64,000 nucleotides of DNA from an uncultured Hungatella sp. (GCA_910585435.1 CAJUEJ010000007.1:110248-174247), one strand, 5' to 3'; positions 34,494 through 42,755 are shown, counted from the first letter of the stretch. Numbers and translations are program-made. The notes: a model not told the origin generated them from the letters alone.

Positions 34494-35369
34494 TTATATT
34501 TTCATCTTTGTATCCAGTGCATCCCTGATGCCGTCTCCGATAAAGTTAATGCTTAAGACTGTCAAAACCAGAATCACGCCTGCCGGAACCCACATGTAAA
34601 GCTTAGAAGACAGAACACTGATGGACTGGGCATAGTATAAGATGTTTCCCCATGAAGCCTCCGGAGGCTGTACTCCCAGGCCCAGAAAGCTTAGGGAGGA
34701 TTCCGTAATAATGGCCTGAGCCGTCCGGAACGTAAACGATATGATAACCGGCGCAAACGAGTTGGGCAGTACATATCTAAGGAGAATCGGGCCGTTCTTT
34801 GTCCCGATGGCCTTTGCCGATTCCACATAGTCCTTCTCCCTTATGGAGAGGACGCTGGCATAAATCAGCCTTGCAAATTCCGTCCACCCCAGAAGGCCGA
34901 TAACCATGGTAACTGTCATCACAGACTTCCCCAGCACACTTGCCAGAACCAGAATCAGGATCATGGACGGGAACGACATAAACACGTCTGCGCACCGCAT
35001 GATAATCGTCTCAGCCCATCCTCTGAAATAACCGGCTATCAGTCCCAGGGGAACACCGATGATCAGGCTGACCAGCGCCGAGCAGATGCCTACCATCAGG
35101 GATACTCTTCCGCCGAAGATAAGCCTTGCAAACAGATCCCTTCCCACATCGTCGCAGCCCAGAATATGCTGCGCTGACGGAGCGCCTCCAAAATTCATAT
35201 AGTCCATGGTATATGGATCCAGCTTCATGATAACAGGCAGAAAAATAACACTGAGAATCTCTATGGTCAGGATGATTGCACCGAACATCGCCAGCCTGTG
35301 GGCCAGGAACCGTTTCAGCACGTCCTGAAAATAAGAGCTTTTATTTTCTTTTCTCTCCAATTTGCCCAC
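34494..35369 (-). CDS. Peptide ABC transporter permease, DppC/OppC-type (system 3)
   Basis: 291 aa. It has the N-terminal segment RLAMFGAIILTIEILSVIF, the ILGCDDVGRDLFARL motif (DppC type), the EAA loop DYVESAKAIGTKNGPILLRY and the C-terminal motif GDGIRDALDTK. It starts 4 nt after oppB. The strong match to the DppC motif supports a di/tripeptide or nickel-peptide transporter. Confidence 0.91.
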   Translation of the reverse strand: MGKLERKENKSSYFQDVLKRFLAHRLAMFGAIILTIEILSVIFLPVIMKLDPYTMDYMNFGGAPSAQHILGCDDVGRDLFARLIFGGRVSLMVGICSALVSLIIGVPLGLIAGYFRGWAETIIMRCADVFMSFPSMILILVLASVLGKSVMTVTMVIGLLGWTEFARLIYASVLSIREKDYVESAKAIGTKNGPILLRYVLPNSFAPVIISFTFRTAQAIITESSLSFLGLGVQPPEASWGNILYYAQSISVLSSKLYMWVPAGVILVLTVLSINFIGDGIRDALDTKMKI

Positions 35370-35373
35370 CTCC

Positions 35374-36327
35374 TCATGAATACCGGATCTTGGGATCCAG
35401 CAATCCGTATATCAGATCCACTATAATATTTCCAATCAGAACTGCCGCCGCAATAAACACGGTGATCCCCATGATAACAGGGTAGTCTCTGGAATTGATG
35501 GACAGCACCATCAGGCTCCCAAGCCCCGGCCATGCAAAGATCTGTTCTGTCACCACCGCGCCTCCTACAAGGAAGGGTATCATCATGCCGATTCGGGTAA
35601 TAACCGGAATCATGGCATTCTGAAGGACGTGGGCTGTCATAACCACCCTCTCCCTGGCGCCTTTTGCCCTGGCCGTCCTGACATAATCCTCCTGCAGAAC
35701 ATCTAAGACAGCGCCTCTGGTCTGCCGTATCAGGCTTCCGATCTGCTGAATGGACAGCACCAGCATAGGCAGAAACAGATGGTGAAGAAGCATGGGAACA
35801 CTTCTTGTCCCTGAGGTATCATACATGCCGCCGCTTGGAAATGCCTTGATCAAAACCGAAAACAGATAGACAAATACCAGGCCGGCAAAGAAATTCGGTA
35901 TGGCCGCTCCAATAAAGGAAACCGCCGATGAAATGTAGTCCCATGCAGAATAAGGCTTGTACGCTGACATGGCTCCTAAAGGCAGTGCAATAATAACGGA
36001 AAATGCCAGGGAGGAAAATGTAAGCAGCAGCGTAGGGCCGATTCTCTCCGAAATGTCTGCCCACACCGAATGGCCGGTCCGGTAAGACGTTCCCAGATTT
36101 CCCTGAACCAGCTGCCACAGCCAGTTTAAGTACTGGATATAGACAGGCCGATCCAGTCCCAGCTTGTGCCGCATGGCCTCCATCTGTTCAGCAGTGGCAT
36201 TGGGGTCGTTAAATATCATTTCCAGGGGAGTTCCCGGAGCCAGCGACGACAGTGCATACACCAGTATGGTAATTCCCAGGAAGGTAGGTATTGCAATCAG
36301 TATTCGTTTCCCAATATATTTAAGCAT
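35374..36327 (-). CDS. Peptide ABC transporter permease, DppB/OppB-type (system 3)
   Basis: 317 aa. It has the first membrane helix (KRILIAIPTFLGITILVYAL), LAPGTPLEMIFNDPNA after it, the GLDRPVYIQYLNWL motif, the EAA loop DYVRTARAKGARERVVMTAH and the C-terminal YGLLDPKIRYS. It is encoded 30 bp after the URO-D-like gene and is the first transporter gene of this cluster. Confidence 0.92.
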   Translation of the reverse strand: MLKYIGKRILIAIPTFLGITILVYALSSLAPGTPLEMIFNDPNATAEQMEAMRHKLGLDRPVYIQYLNWLWQLVQGNLGTSYRTGHSVWADISERIGPTLLLTFSSLAFSVIIALPLGAMSAYKPYSAWDYISSAVSFIGAAIPNFFAGLVFVYLFSVLIKAFPSGGMYDTSGTRSVPMLLHHLFLPMLVLSIQQIGSLIRQTRGAVLDVLQEDYVRTARAKGARERVVMTAHVLQNAMIPVITRIGMMIPFLVGGAVVTEQIFAWPGLGSLMVLSINSRDYPVIMGITVFIAAAVLIGNIIVDLIYGLLDPKIRYS

Positions 36328-36357
36328 TATCTATCCTTTCTCCCATGTAATCCGGTT

Positions 36358-37335
36358 CTATAAGCTTCTGGCCTCCAAAGCTGCCGCACGGACAAGGCTT
36401 CTGTCCTGTTCTGTAGCCAATGTACAGTCTGCGCCTAAGATCAGGCCCTTTCTTCCATATCCGTTCACCACATCTCTCACAGCCTGTCTCACAGCTGCCT
36501 CGTCGCCGTCTACAAAGACACCGCTTCTGTTGGGAAGACCGCCCATGACCACTTTCCCCTTAAACAGCTTTCTGCCTTCCTCCATAGACAGGGGAGCTTC
36601 ATAGACGCCCCAGTTTACCACGTCCGCAAGGGCGCTGTAGTCTTCGTCATAGCGCTCCATATTCAGGCCGCTTTTGCACATATGTAAGAAGCAGTAGCCT
36701 CCTGCATCCTTGATGGCCTTCATGATCTGCAGATCCAGAGGTTTGATCCAACGGTCAAATTCCTCATCGGTAAACCATTTGCTCTCTGCGCCAAGGCCTG
36801 CATAATATACGGAGTCCACACCTGCGTTTACGATATATTCCTCTGCCAGCTGACACATGCCGTCGGCAATCTTCTTCATGGCATCCAGCATCTTCTTCTC
36901 ATCCCAGCGCAGGAAGTCAAGCTGCATCTGCCTTACTTCATTTAAATTATATCCCTCCCCCATCTTCTCCAGCGGGTGGATACCTGACGCGCAGATACCG
37001 TGAAGGGTTCCCATGGTAAATGAATCCTTGTCTGCCCTGTCCAGAATCTTCTTGGTCATCTCGATCTGCTCTGCGATAAAATCTGTCTTCCTGTTCATCA
37101 CCGGAATCTTCTCGTAGTAATCCTTAGGTGTCCGGATCATCCCATAGCACGGAACCAGATGCTCATTCATCACCTTGATAATATCCGTGTCAGTCTCCTC
37201 AAAAAACTGCAGATGCGCCTCCACTGCTGCATCTCCCACTGCCTGGTATGCCGGAAAATGCAGAGAAAAGCCGGAAGGTACCCCATCCGCTTCTTTTCCC
37301 TCAATCACTGCGATTACTCTCTCTTTCTTTGTCAT
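36358..37335 (-). CDS. URO-D family protein, MtaA/CmuA-like methyltransferase
   Basis: 325 aa from ATG 37335 (AAAGGAGGAGCAGCA upstream; the frame is open to 37410). The fold is that of uroporphyrinogen decarboxylase, but the sequence has H218-x-C220 (FLHMCKSG) and C304 (GADCTL). Those are the positions used by zinc-dependent corrinoid or thiol methyltransferases such as MtaA. This points to methyl transfer rather than haem synthesis. No corrinoid protein gene lies nearby. It is the first gene of the run with peptide ABC system 3, M20 dipeptidase and desulfidase. The methyl donor and acceptor are unknown; an S-methylated or thiol compound is one possibility. Confidence 0.75.
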   Translation of the reverse strand: MTKKERVIAVIEGKEADGVPSGFSLHFPAYQAVGDAAVEAHLQFFEETDTDIIKVMNEHLVPCYGMIRTPKDYYEKIPVMNRKTDFIAEQIEMTKKILDRADKDSFTMGTLHGICASGIHPLEKMGEGYNLNEVRQMQLDFLRWDEKKMLDAMKKIADGMCQLAEEYIVNAGVDSVYYAGLGAESKWFTDEEFDRWIKPLDLQIMKAIKDAGGYCFLHMCKSGLNMERYDEDYSALADVVNWGVYEAPLSMEEGRKLFKGKVVMGGLPNRSGVFVDGDEAAVRQAVRDVVNGYGRKGLILGADCTLATEQDRSLVRAAALEARSL

Positions 37336-37364
37336 TGCTGCTCCTCCTTTTAATAATGTTATTT

Positions 37365-37410
37365 CTAATATGATTAGTGATATTATATCAAGTATGTTTT
37401 CAAAAAGCAA
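37365..37410 (-). promoter_or_regulatory. Promoter of the URO-D/Opp cluster with inverted repeat
   Basis: On the minus strand TTGCTT (37410-37405), 17 bp, TATAAT (37387-37382). The inverted repeat CTAAT-ATG-ATTAG (37365-37377) covers the expected start point and could be an operator. The 227-bp stretch between here and the toxin terminator is AT-rich and shows no gene. Confidence 0.6.
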
Positions 37411-37557
37411 GCTGTTTTTTACATTTTTTATATTTTTTCTAATTTTATCTCCTTCTCTTTATGCATTTCGCGCATTAAATCTAATTTTCTCCATAATTCT
37501 GCATTTTCTATTTAACAATAACCTTCTCATCCTGGCTCTTTTATTCGCCATATGCAA

Positions 37558-37597
37558 CAAAAAAGGGAGTGTCTATCTTTCGATAAATACTCCCTTT
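37558..37597 (-). terminator. Terminator of the toxin-antitoxin operon
   Basis: GGGAGT/ACTCCC stem (37565-37570 with 37589-37594), an extended partly paired inner part and a GAAA loop. It is followed on the minus strand by TTTTTTGTTG. Confidence 0.8.
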
Positions 37598-37635
37598 GGA
37601 TAACTGTGGAAATATTAGCACTCACTTATCCGACC

Positions 37636-37968
37636 TTAGTCCAGGCAAAACTCTCTGATAAAAATCCCCTCATAATCCTGTAATTCATGAAACATCCCAT
37701 CGACAATTACCTGATTATTTTGTATCCGATATACCATTAAAAACTTATGTTTTTCAAATCTGATTATTCGGTATCCGTATTTTTTCAACATTGGATTGTC
37801 ACATACTTTAATAGAGTCTGCAACAACAGATAACTTTTTCTTTGTAGCTACCGCGTCTGTAAGAATGGCTTTTGCCGCCTGTCTGTTTTTCAATGTATCT
37901 ATTGTATAATGTACATACATATCCAGCCTGCGTTTTGCAGGCGGCATAATTATAACTTTATAAGCCAT
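37636..37968 (-). CDS. RelE/ParE-family toxin
   Basis: 110 aa. It begins with YKVIIMPPAKRRLDMYVHYT, the first beta-strand and helix of ParE/RelE proteins. It ends with RIIRFEKHKFLMVYRIQNNQVIVDGMFHELQDYE, the terminal beta-sheet region (shown here as landmarks only). ATG 37968 has AGGTGAAAAAT in front; another in-frame ATG lies at 37977. It overlaps the antitoxin by 11 nt. RelE types cleave mRNA on ribosomes and ParE types poison gyrase; the sequence does not separate the two here. Confidence 0.8.
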   Translation of the reverse strand: MAYKVIIMPPAKRRLDMYVHYTIDTLKNRQAAKAILTDAVATKKKLSVVADSIKVCDNPMLKKYGYRIIRFEKHKFLMVYRIQNNQVIVDGMFHELQDYEGIFIREFCLD

Positions 37969-38188
37969 ATTTTTCACCTATTTCTTTAACAGCTTTATCG
38001 AAATCCTCACCCTCACCTTGGGCATAATATTCCCTTGATTCGGCAAGTTCTGATAATATATCGTTCCCTTTCAAAGGTTTATAAGGATTATCACTGCAAA
38101 AATTCATCAGCAGATACCGTTGTATTTCCTTCTGATGTTTCTCCGGAATCTTGGATAATAGCTCTAAATTCGCCTCCAACATGCTCAT
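37958..38188 (-). CDS. Antitoxin partner of the RelE/ParE-type toxin
   Basis: 76 aa, Leu/Glu-rich. An N-terminal helical segment (EANLELLSKIPEKHQKEIQR) is followed by an acidic C-terminal stretch (AESREYYAQGEGEDFDKAVK) of the kind that wraps around a RelE-fold toxin. GGAGGCGATTA precedes the start. Size, gene order and overlap with the toxin support the call; no named antitoxin family is recognised with certainty. Confidence 0.7.
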   Translation of the reverse strand: MSMLEANLELLSKIPEKHQKEIQRYLLMNFCSDNPYKPLKGNDILSELAESREYYAQGEGEDFDKAVKEIGEKYGL

Positions 38189-38221
38189 TTAATCGCCTCC
38201 GCTCTGGGTTTCCCATATACT

Positions 38222-38255
38222 AAAAACCCTCCAGAGTTCTCTCCTCCGGAGGGTT
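38222..38255 (-). terminator. Terminator after tRNA-Arg
   Basis: AACCCTCC (38225-38232) pairs with GGAGGGTT (38248-38255). On the minus strand the stem is followed by TTTAG. It lies 2 bp past the tRNA 3' end. Confidence 0.7.
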
Positions 38256-38257
38256 CA

Positions 38258-38331
38258 CGTGCGCGAGAGGATTCGAACCCCCGACACCTTGGTCCGTAGC
38301 CAAGTGCTCTATCCAGCTGAGCTACGCACAC
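38258..38331 (-). tRNA. tRNA-Arg (anticodon ACG)
   Basis: 74 nt without encoded CCA. Read on the minus strand: acceptor GTGTGCG paired with CGCGCAC (one G-U), D-arm GCTC...GAGC, anticodon stem CTTGG/CCAAG with loop CTACGGA giving anticodon ACG, and T-arm with loop TTCGAAT. It reads CGU and, after A34 to inosine editing, CGC and CGA. Confidence 0.95.
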
Positions 38332-38372
38332 ATATTTATGTTTGCTGCATAATCACCTCTGCAACATCGTTA

Positions 38373-38401
38373 ATTATAATCTATAAGTCTCATTCTGTCA
38401 A
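38373..38401 (-). promoter_or_regulatory. Consensus promoter of tRNA-Arg
   Basis: TTGACA (38401-38396), 17 bp, TATAAT (38378-38373) on the minus strand: a perfect sigma-A consensus about 35 bp upstream of the tRNA 5' end. Confidence 0.85.
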
Positions 38402-38469
38402 CAGGTTTTGTCTTGAAATTTTGAAATCGAAATTTAAAATTTTGACAGGACCGGGTAACCGTTGTAACA

Positions 38470-38502
38470 GTTCAGATGGCATTTTCAAAAAGCCATCTGA
38501 AC
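38470..38502. other. Perfect 11-bp hairpin downstream of the CofE-like gene
   Basis: GTTCAGATGGC (38470-38480) pairs exactly with GCCATCTGAAC (38492-38502). On the minus strand it follows the CofE-like stop, but no T-run comes after it. On the plus strand CGCCTTTTA follows. It probably ends the CofE-like transcript, with uncertain mechanism. Confidence 0.5.
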
Positions 38503-38544
38503 CGCCTTTTATTCATGACACTTCCCTCATAACAGGTATGGGGC

Positions 38545-39744
38545 TTATTTTGTGTAATTGTCAAAATATCCCTGAATATAGATAAACGGTGTCCCCTTAT
38601 CTCCGCTTCCGCTTGTGAGATCCGCCAAGGATCCGATGAGATCCGTAAGCCTTCTGGGAGTGGTTCCCTGGGTTACCATGGTTCCCTTCAGGTTCACTGC
38701 CTTTTCATCCTTCTCCCGGATATACTCTTTAATGGCATCTTTTAGCTGCTGCCCGGACAGACTGGCAAAATCATTATCAGCCAGGTATTTTAGTTTTACT
38801 TCGTTGGGCGTTCCCTCCAGCCCTGCCGTATAGGCCGGGGAAACCACCGGGTCCGCCAGCTCCCATATCTTGCCTACCGGGTCCTTAAATGCTCCGTCGC
38901 CGTAAATCATGACCTCTACATTTTTCCCGGTCTTCTCCTTCATCATGGTGTGGATCTTGTCTACCATTTCCTGGCAGTGGATGGGGAATAATTTTACGGA
39001 ATCCTCCGTGGCCTTGTTGGAGCCCAGCAAGCCGTACTTATCGTTGTAGCCGCTGCCGTCAACACTCTCTGTCAAAATCTCATCCAGGGAATACACCTTC
39101 TTTGCCCCGTTCTCCTTTAAGATCCGCTTGGTCCGCTGGCGGGTGTGGATATCGCAGGAAAGCACGGAATCCGTGTATTCCAGAATCGCTTTCGGATTGT
39201 TGGCGAAGATCACTTCCACCTGGGCCCCTGCATCCTGTATCATCTGCTTATAATACTCCACATAATCAACACCGGTAAAATAATGCTTGGGATATCCGAA
39301 AAGCTGACGGTATTTTTCTTCTGTCAGCACATCACTCCAGGGATTCACTCCCTTTTCATCCAGCAGATCCAGATCCAGCAGATGATTCCCCACTTCGTCG
39401 GAAGGATAGCTTAACATCAACACCACCTTTTTGCAGCCCATGGCGATCCCCTTTAAGCAGATTGCAAAACGGTTCCTGCTGAGGATGGGGAACAGAATCC
39501 CTACGGTGTCATCTCCAAACTTGCTTTTCACATCTGCAGCAATCTGAGCCGTGGTAGCATAATTTCCCTGGGCACGGGCCACTACAGCCTCTGTCACCGC
39601 GATCACATCCCTGTCTCGTATCTCAAAATTTTCTCCCTCTGCCGCTGCCAGTACGGAATCTACCACAATCTGCGCCAGATCATCTCCCTGCCGTATAATC
39701 GGAGCCCGAACTCCCCTGGAAACCGTTCCAACCATTCTATCCAT
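38545..39744 (-). CDS. CofE-like (F420-0:gamma-glutamyl ligase domain) protein
   Basis: 399 aa. It resembles the coenzyme F420-0:L-glutamate ligase family: an N-terminal GTVSRGVRAPIIRQGDDL, DRDVIAVTEAVVARAQGN (about 43-60) and a conserved DGAFKDPVGKIWELADP region near residue 285. True F420 makers carry other cof/fbi genes, and none is seen here. Many clostridia have this lone protein, and its reaction is unknown. A glutamate- or amino-acid-ligase activity on another substrate is possible. It is a single gene with its own promoter (39885-39930). Confidence 0.75.
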   Translation of the reverse strand: MDRMVGTVSRGVRAPIIRQGDDLAQIVVDSVLAAAEGENFEIRDRDVIAVTEAVVARAQGNYATTAQIAADVKSKFGDDTVGILFPILSRNRFAICLKGIAMGCKKVVLMLSYPSDEVGNHLLDLDLLDEKGVNPWSDVLTEEKYRQLFGYPKHYFTGVDYVEYYKQMIQDAGAQVEVIFANNPKAILEYTDSVLSCDIHTRQRTKRILKENGAKKVYSLDEILTESVDGSGYNDKYGLLGSNKATEDSVKLFPIHCQEMVDKIHTMMKEKTGKNVEVMIYGDGAFKDPVGKIWELADPVVSPAYTAGLEGTPNEVKLKYLADNDFASLSGQQLKDAIKEYIREKDEKAVNLKGTMVTQGTTPRRLTDLIGSLADLTSGSGDKGTPFIYIQGYFDNYTK

Positions 39745-39884
39745 ATGCGTCTTCTCCTTGCCATTCTCTTATTCATCTGCCTACTGTCTATATTATACCA
39801 TATCCTCCGGACATGTTCACTCCGTGGGATGCACATGATTTGCCTGGGTATCTGTCCTCCTGCGTCGGACGGCAAATCAGCGCC

Positions 39885-39930
39885 GGTATAATGTCTATCG
39901 ACATTATACCATAAAACTTTGATTTCTCAA
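39885..39930 (-). promoter_or_regulatory. Promoter embedded in a perfect palindrome, CofE-like gene
   Basis: GGTATAATGTC-TATC-GACATTATACC (39885-39910) is a perfect 11-bp-arm inverted repeat. Its minus-strand -10 TATAAT (39908-39903) has TTGAGA (39930-39925) 16 bp upstream. The layout, with a -10 inside a palindrome, is the same as at 9930-9954. The leader to the CofE-like start would be about 150 nt. Confidence 0.5.
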
Positions 39931-39947
39931 TATGTTCTAATTAAAAA

Positions 39948-40289
39948 TTAAGGCAGCAAATCAATTCCCTTAACGGCCAGCATGTAGTTTTTAATTCCCC
40001 AGTTTGCCAGAATAATGGCCACACCGATCCAGACAAGCATCTCATGTCGTTTCTTATATCCAACCGGCCTCTTTTTCACCAAGTCCCCTGCCAGCCGCAA
40101 TACTTCCGCCACTGCCACCGCAGCCATATAAAATACCAAAGGATGATACTGGATGCTTTTCCATATCTCCCCATGGAAAAGGTACCGTATGGCTCTGGTG
40201 CCGCCGCAGCCCGGACAGTAATATCCGGTTAAAAGATGAAACAGGCAGGGAAATCCCTGCCTGGCTATCTCCAGCAATTTATAAAGCAT
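39948..40289 (-). CDS. DUF2752 membrane protein
   Basis: 113 aa. The CPGCGGTRAIRYLFHG motif (about residues 26-41) is the signature of DUF2752. Two hydrophobic segments follow (HPLVFYMAAVAVAEVLRLAG and EMLVWIGVAIILANWGIKNY). The Cys pair might bind metal or form a disulfide. The family has no established function. It starts 38 nt after hom, and so may be co-transcribed with prfB-hom. Confidence 0.85.
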   Translation of the reverse strand: MLYKLLEIARQGFPCLFHLLTGYYCPGCGGTRAIRYLFHGEIWKSIQYHPLVFYMAAVAVAEVLRLAGDLVKKRPVGYKKRHEMLVWIGVAIILANWGIKNYMLAVKGIDLLP

Positions 40290-40327
40290 ACTGCCAAACT
40301 CCCATTCATACAGTCAGAAAGCAGCCT

Positions 40328-41566
40328 CTACAGTTCCGCCCGGATGGTCTGAAGAACCCCCTGATAGACAGAATCCAGCCTCTCCTCCAGCTTTTTCAGT
40401 TCCTCTTTAAACTGCCTCTCACTCTTTTTCTCTGTCAGAGCAGCATATTCATTGAGGCCTTCCAGAGTCACAATCCGGCAGGCTCCAAGGCACTGCTCCA
40501 CCATCTCCTTCTGGGACTCATACCGTCCGGATATCCTGACAAAATAGCGGTGGGAAGAGACCTCCATGGGTGCAATCTCCAGCTTCTGCCCTGTCCATCC
40601 CAGGGGAATGTTGACATCCGGATTCTTGGCAGCTTCCATAATATCCGCCACCACCGCACTGGCTGTAGGCAACTTCCCGGCTCCGCTTCCATAGTACATG
40701 GAGGTTCCCAGCATATTGCCCTTCACCAGGATGCCGTTGTACACATCTGATACTGCATACAGAGGATGATCTGTCCCAATCATCACAGGCGCCACCCAGG
40801 CAAATACCTGATCCCCTTCCATGCGGCTGGATCCAAACAGCTTAATGGAAGTTCCCATCTTGCCGGCATACTTAAAGTCAATATCCGTAATCCTGGTGAT
40901 CCCTTCTGTATGAATATCCTGATAATTCACTTCTTTTTTGGTAGCCATAGCAGTCAGAATCGCAATCTTGCGGCAGGTGTCATGTCCTTCCACATCCGCC
41001 TCCGGGTTCCGCTCCGCATACCCTAAATCCTGTGCCTCTTTCAGCGCTCCGTTAAACGAAGCCCCTTCCTTATCCATCTTTGTCAAAATGTAATTGGTGG
41101 TGCCGTTCAAAATCCCGGTGATCTCCTGGATTTTCTCTCCCATTAGGCAGGTATACAAGGGACGGATAATGGGAATTCCGCCGCCTACGCTGGCCTCAAA
41201 CAGGAAATTTACCTTCTTTTTCCTGGCGATTTCCAGAAGCTCTGTGCCGTAAGCCGCCACCAGCGCCTTATTGGAGGTTGCCACATGCTTACCGGCCTCC
41301 AGGCAGGTCTTTACAAAAGAATATGCCGGGTTTAAGCCGCCCATGGTCTCCACCACAATCTGAATCTCCTCATCCTCAGCGATGACAGAAAAATCATGGA
41401 TGATCTTTTCCTCCACCTCTGTCCCGGGAAATTCCCTTAAATCCAAAATGTACTTTACCTCTACGTCCTGTCCCACATCGGCGGCAATGACCTGTTTATT
41501 TGTCTTTAAAACCTCATAGACACCGGAACCGATAGTCCCGTATCCCATAATCGCAACTTTTATCAT
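40328..41566 (-). CDS. hom: Homoserine dehydrogenase
   Basis: 412 aa from ATG 41566 (GGAGATACT upstream; the frame is open to 41620 inside prfB). It reduces aspartate semialdehyde to homoserine for Thr, Met and Ile synthesis. It has the Rossmann start VAIMGYGTIGSGVYEVL, the catalytic-domain stretch GGGIPIIRPLYTCL with GILNGTTNYILTKM, and DVEGHDTCRKIAILTAMA. A C-terminal part (about 340-412) looks like a short ACT regulatory domain that would allow threonine feedback. It is 34 nt downstream of prfB. Confidence 0.95.
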   Translation of the reverse strand: MIKVAIMGYGTIGSGVYEVLKTNKQVIAADVGQDVEVKYILDLREFPGTEVEEKIIHDFSVIAEDEEIQIVVETMGGLNPAYSFVKTCLEAGKHVATSNKALVAAYGTELLEIARKKKVNFLFEASVGGGIPIIRPLYTCLMGEKIQEITGILNGTTNYILTKMDKEGASFNGALKEAQDLGYAERNPEADVEGHDTCRKIAILTAMATKKEVNYQDIHTEGITRITDIDFKYAGKMGTSIKLFGSSRMEGDQVFAWVAPVMIGTDHPLYAVSDVYNGILVKGNMLGTSMYYGSGAGKLPTASAVVADIMEAAKNPDVNIPLGWTGQKLEIAPMEVSSHRYFVRISGRYESQKEMVEQCLGACRIVTLEGLNEYAALTEKKSERQFKEELKKLEERLDSVYQGVLQTIRAEL

Positions 41567-41600
41567 AGTATCTCCATTCTGCCCCGCCGTCTCTTGAATC

Positions 41601-42720
41601 CTATTTCTTCTCTCCGCCAAGACGTATCCATTTTAAATATGCACTGATAAACGGATCCAGACCGCCGTCCAGCACTGCGCCTACGTTGCCGCTTTCCTCA
41701 TTGGTTCTGTGATCCTTTACCATGGTGTAGGGCTGGAGGACATAGGAACGTATCTGGCTGCCCCAGCCGTTGTCCGCCACATCACCCCGGATATCCGAAA
41801 GATTGGCTGCATTCTCCTGTTTCTTCAGCATAAACAGCTTTGCCTTCAGCATCTGCATGGCTTTATCCTTGTTCTGAAACTGAGAACGCTCATTCTGGCA
41901 CTGCACCACAATCCCTGTGGGAAGATGGGTGATGCGGATGGCAGATGAAGTCTTGTTGATGTGCTGGCCCCCGGCGCCGCTGGAGCGGTACGTGTCAATC
42001 CGCAGGTCATCCGGATTAATCTCCACATCCAGATCCTCCTCGATATCCGGCATAATATCGCAGGATACAAAAGAAGTCTGCCGTTTTCCAGCTGCATTAA
42101 AGGGTGAAATCCTTACCAGCCTGTGAACCCCATGCTCTGACTTCAGATAGCCATACGCCTTTTCCCCGTTTATCTGCACGGTCACAGACTTAATCCCGGC
42201 TTCATCTCCGTCCAGATAGTCCAGAACCTCTGTGGTAAACCCTTTCTTATCCGCCCAGCGGCAATACATCCGGTAAAGCATGCTGCACCAGTCACAGGAT
42301 TCGGTTCCTCCCGCTCCCGCATTGAGACGCAGAATAGCATTGCTGTCGTCATACTCCCCTGACAGCAGCGTGGTAATCCGAATACTTTCCAGCTCCCCCT
42401 CAAACTCCTCCAGCATCTGGGAAATCTCCGGAATCACCTCCGGATCATTTTCTTCATATCCCATCTCAATGAGAACACCGATGTCCTCATACTGCTGTTC
42501 CAGTTTTCGGAAAAGCTCCACTGTATCTTTTAGATTCTTTGCTTCCTTCATCAGTTTGGTGGAGCGCTCCGGGTCATCCCAGAAGCCTGGCTCCTCCATA
42601 GACCTGTCTAACTCGGCAATCCGTTTCTCCTTGTTGTCCAGGTCAAAGTGAATCCCTCACTTCCACTAATGGTTTTTCAAAGGTTGATAATGTGTATTTA
42701 AACTGATCCAATTCTACCAC
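41601..42720 (-). CDS. prfB: Peptide chain release factor 2, programmed +1 frameshift
   Basis: RF2 reads UGA and UAA stops. The gene is in two frames. GTG 42720 (AAGGTGACACA upstream) starts 25 codons (VELDQFKYTLSTFEKPLVEV...) ending CTT, then an in-frame TGA at 42645-42643. Slipping one base forward on CTT-T continues GAC CTG GAC... into the long frame, which is open to 41601. The main part carries the GGQ motif (SSGAGGQHINKTSSAIR) for peptidyl-tRNA hydrolysis and the SPF-like region (ISPFNAAGKRQTSF, with SPF) for stop recognition. A translation begun at the ATG 42599 would miss the first 40 residues. Confidence 0.95.
42643..42656 (-). promoter_or_regulatory. prfB: RF2 +1 frameshift site
   Basis: On the minus strand CTT TGA C (42648-42642) follows AGGGATTCA. 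This is the slippery CUU-UGA-C signal with an internal Shine-Dalgarno-like AGGGA upstream. When RF2 is scarce, the UGA is read slowly and ribosomes slip, giving autoregulation. Confidence 0.93.
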
Positions 42721-42755
42721 TGTGTCACCTTCTTTCTTATATTTGATTGGGCGCT

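Noticed and set aside
34199..34528. Plus-strand ORF rich in Ala/Val/Pro opposite the system 3 binding protein
   Set aside because: It is a shadow of the repeated ETTQAAA linker on the other strand.
36358..37335. Haem-pathway uroporphyrinogen decarboxylase (hemE)
   Set aside because: The zinc-type HxC and Cys residues and the transporter/peptidase neighbours fit a methyltransferase-like member; no other haem genes are nearby.
38470..38502. Clear rho-independent terminator for the CofE-like gene
   Set aside because: The stem is perfect, but no T-run follows on the minus strand, so it is listed only as a hairpin.
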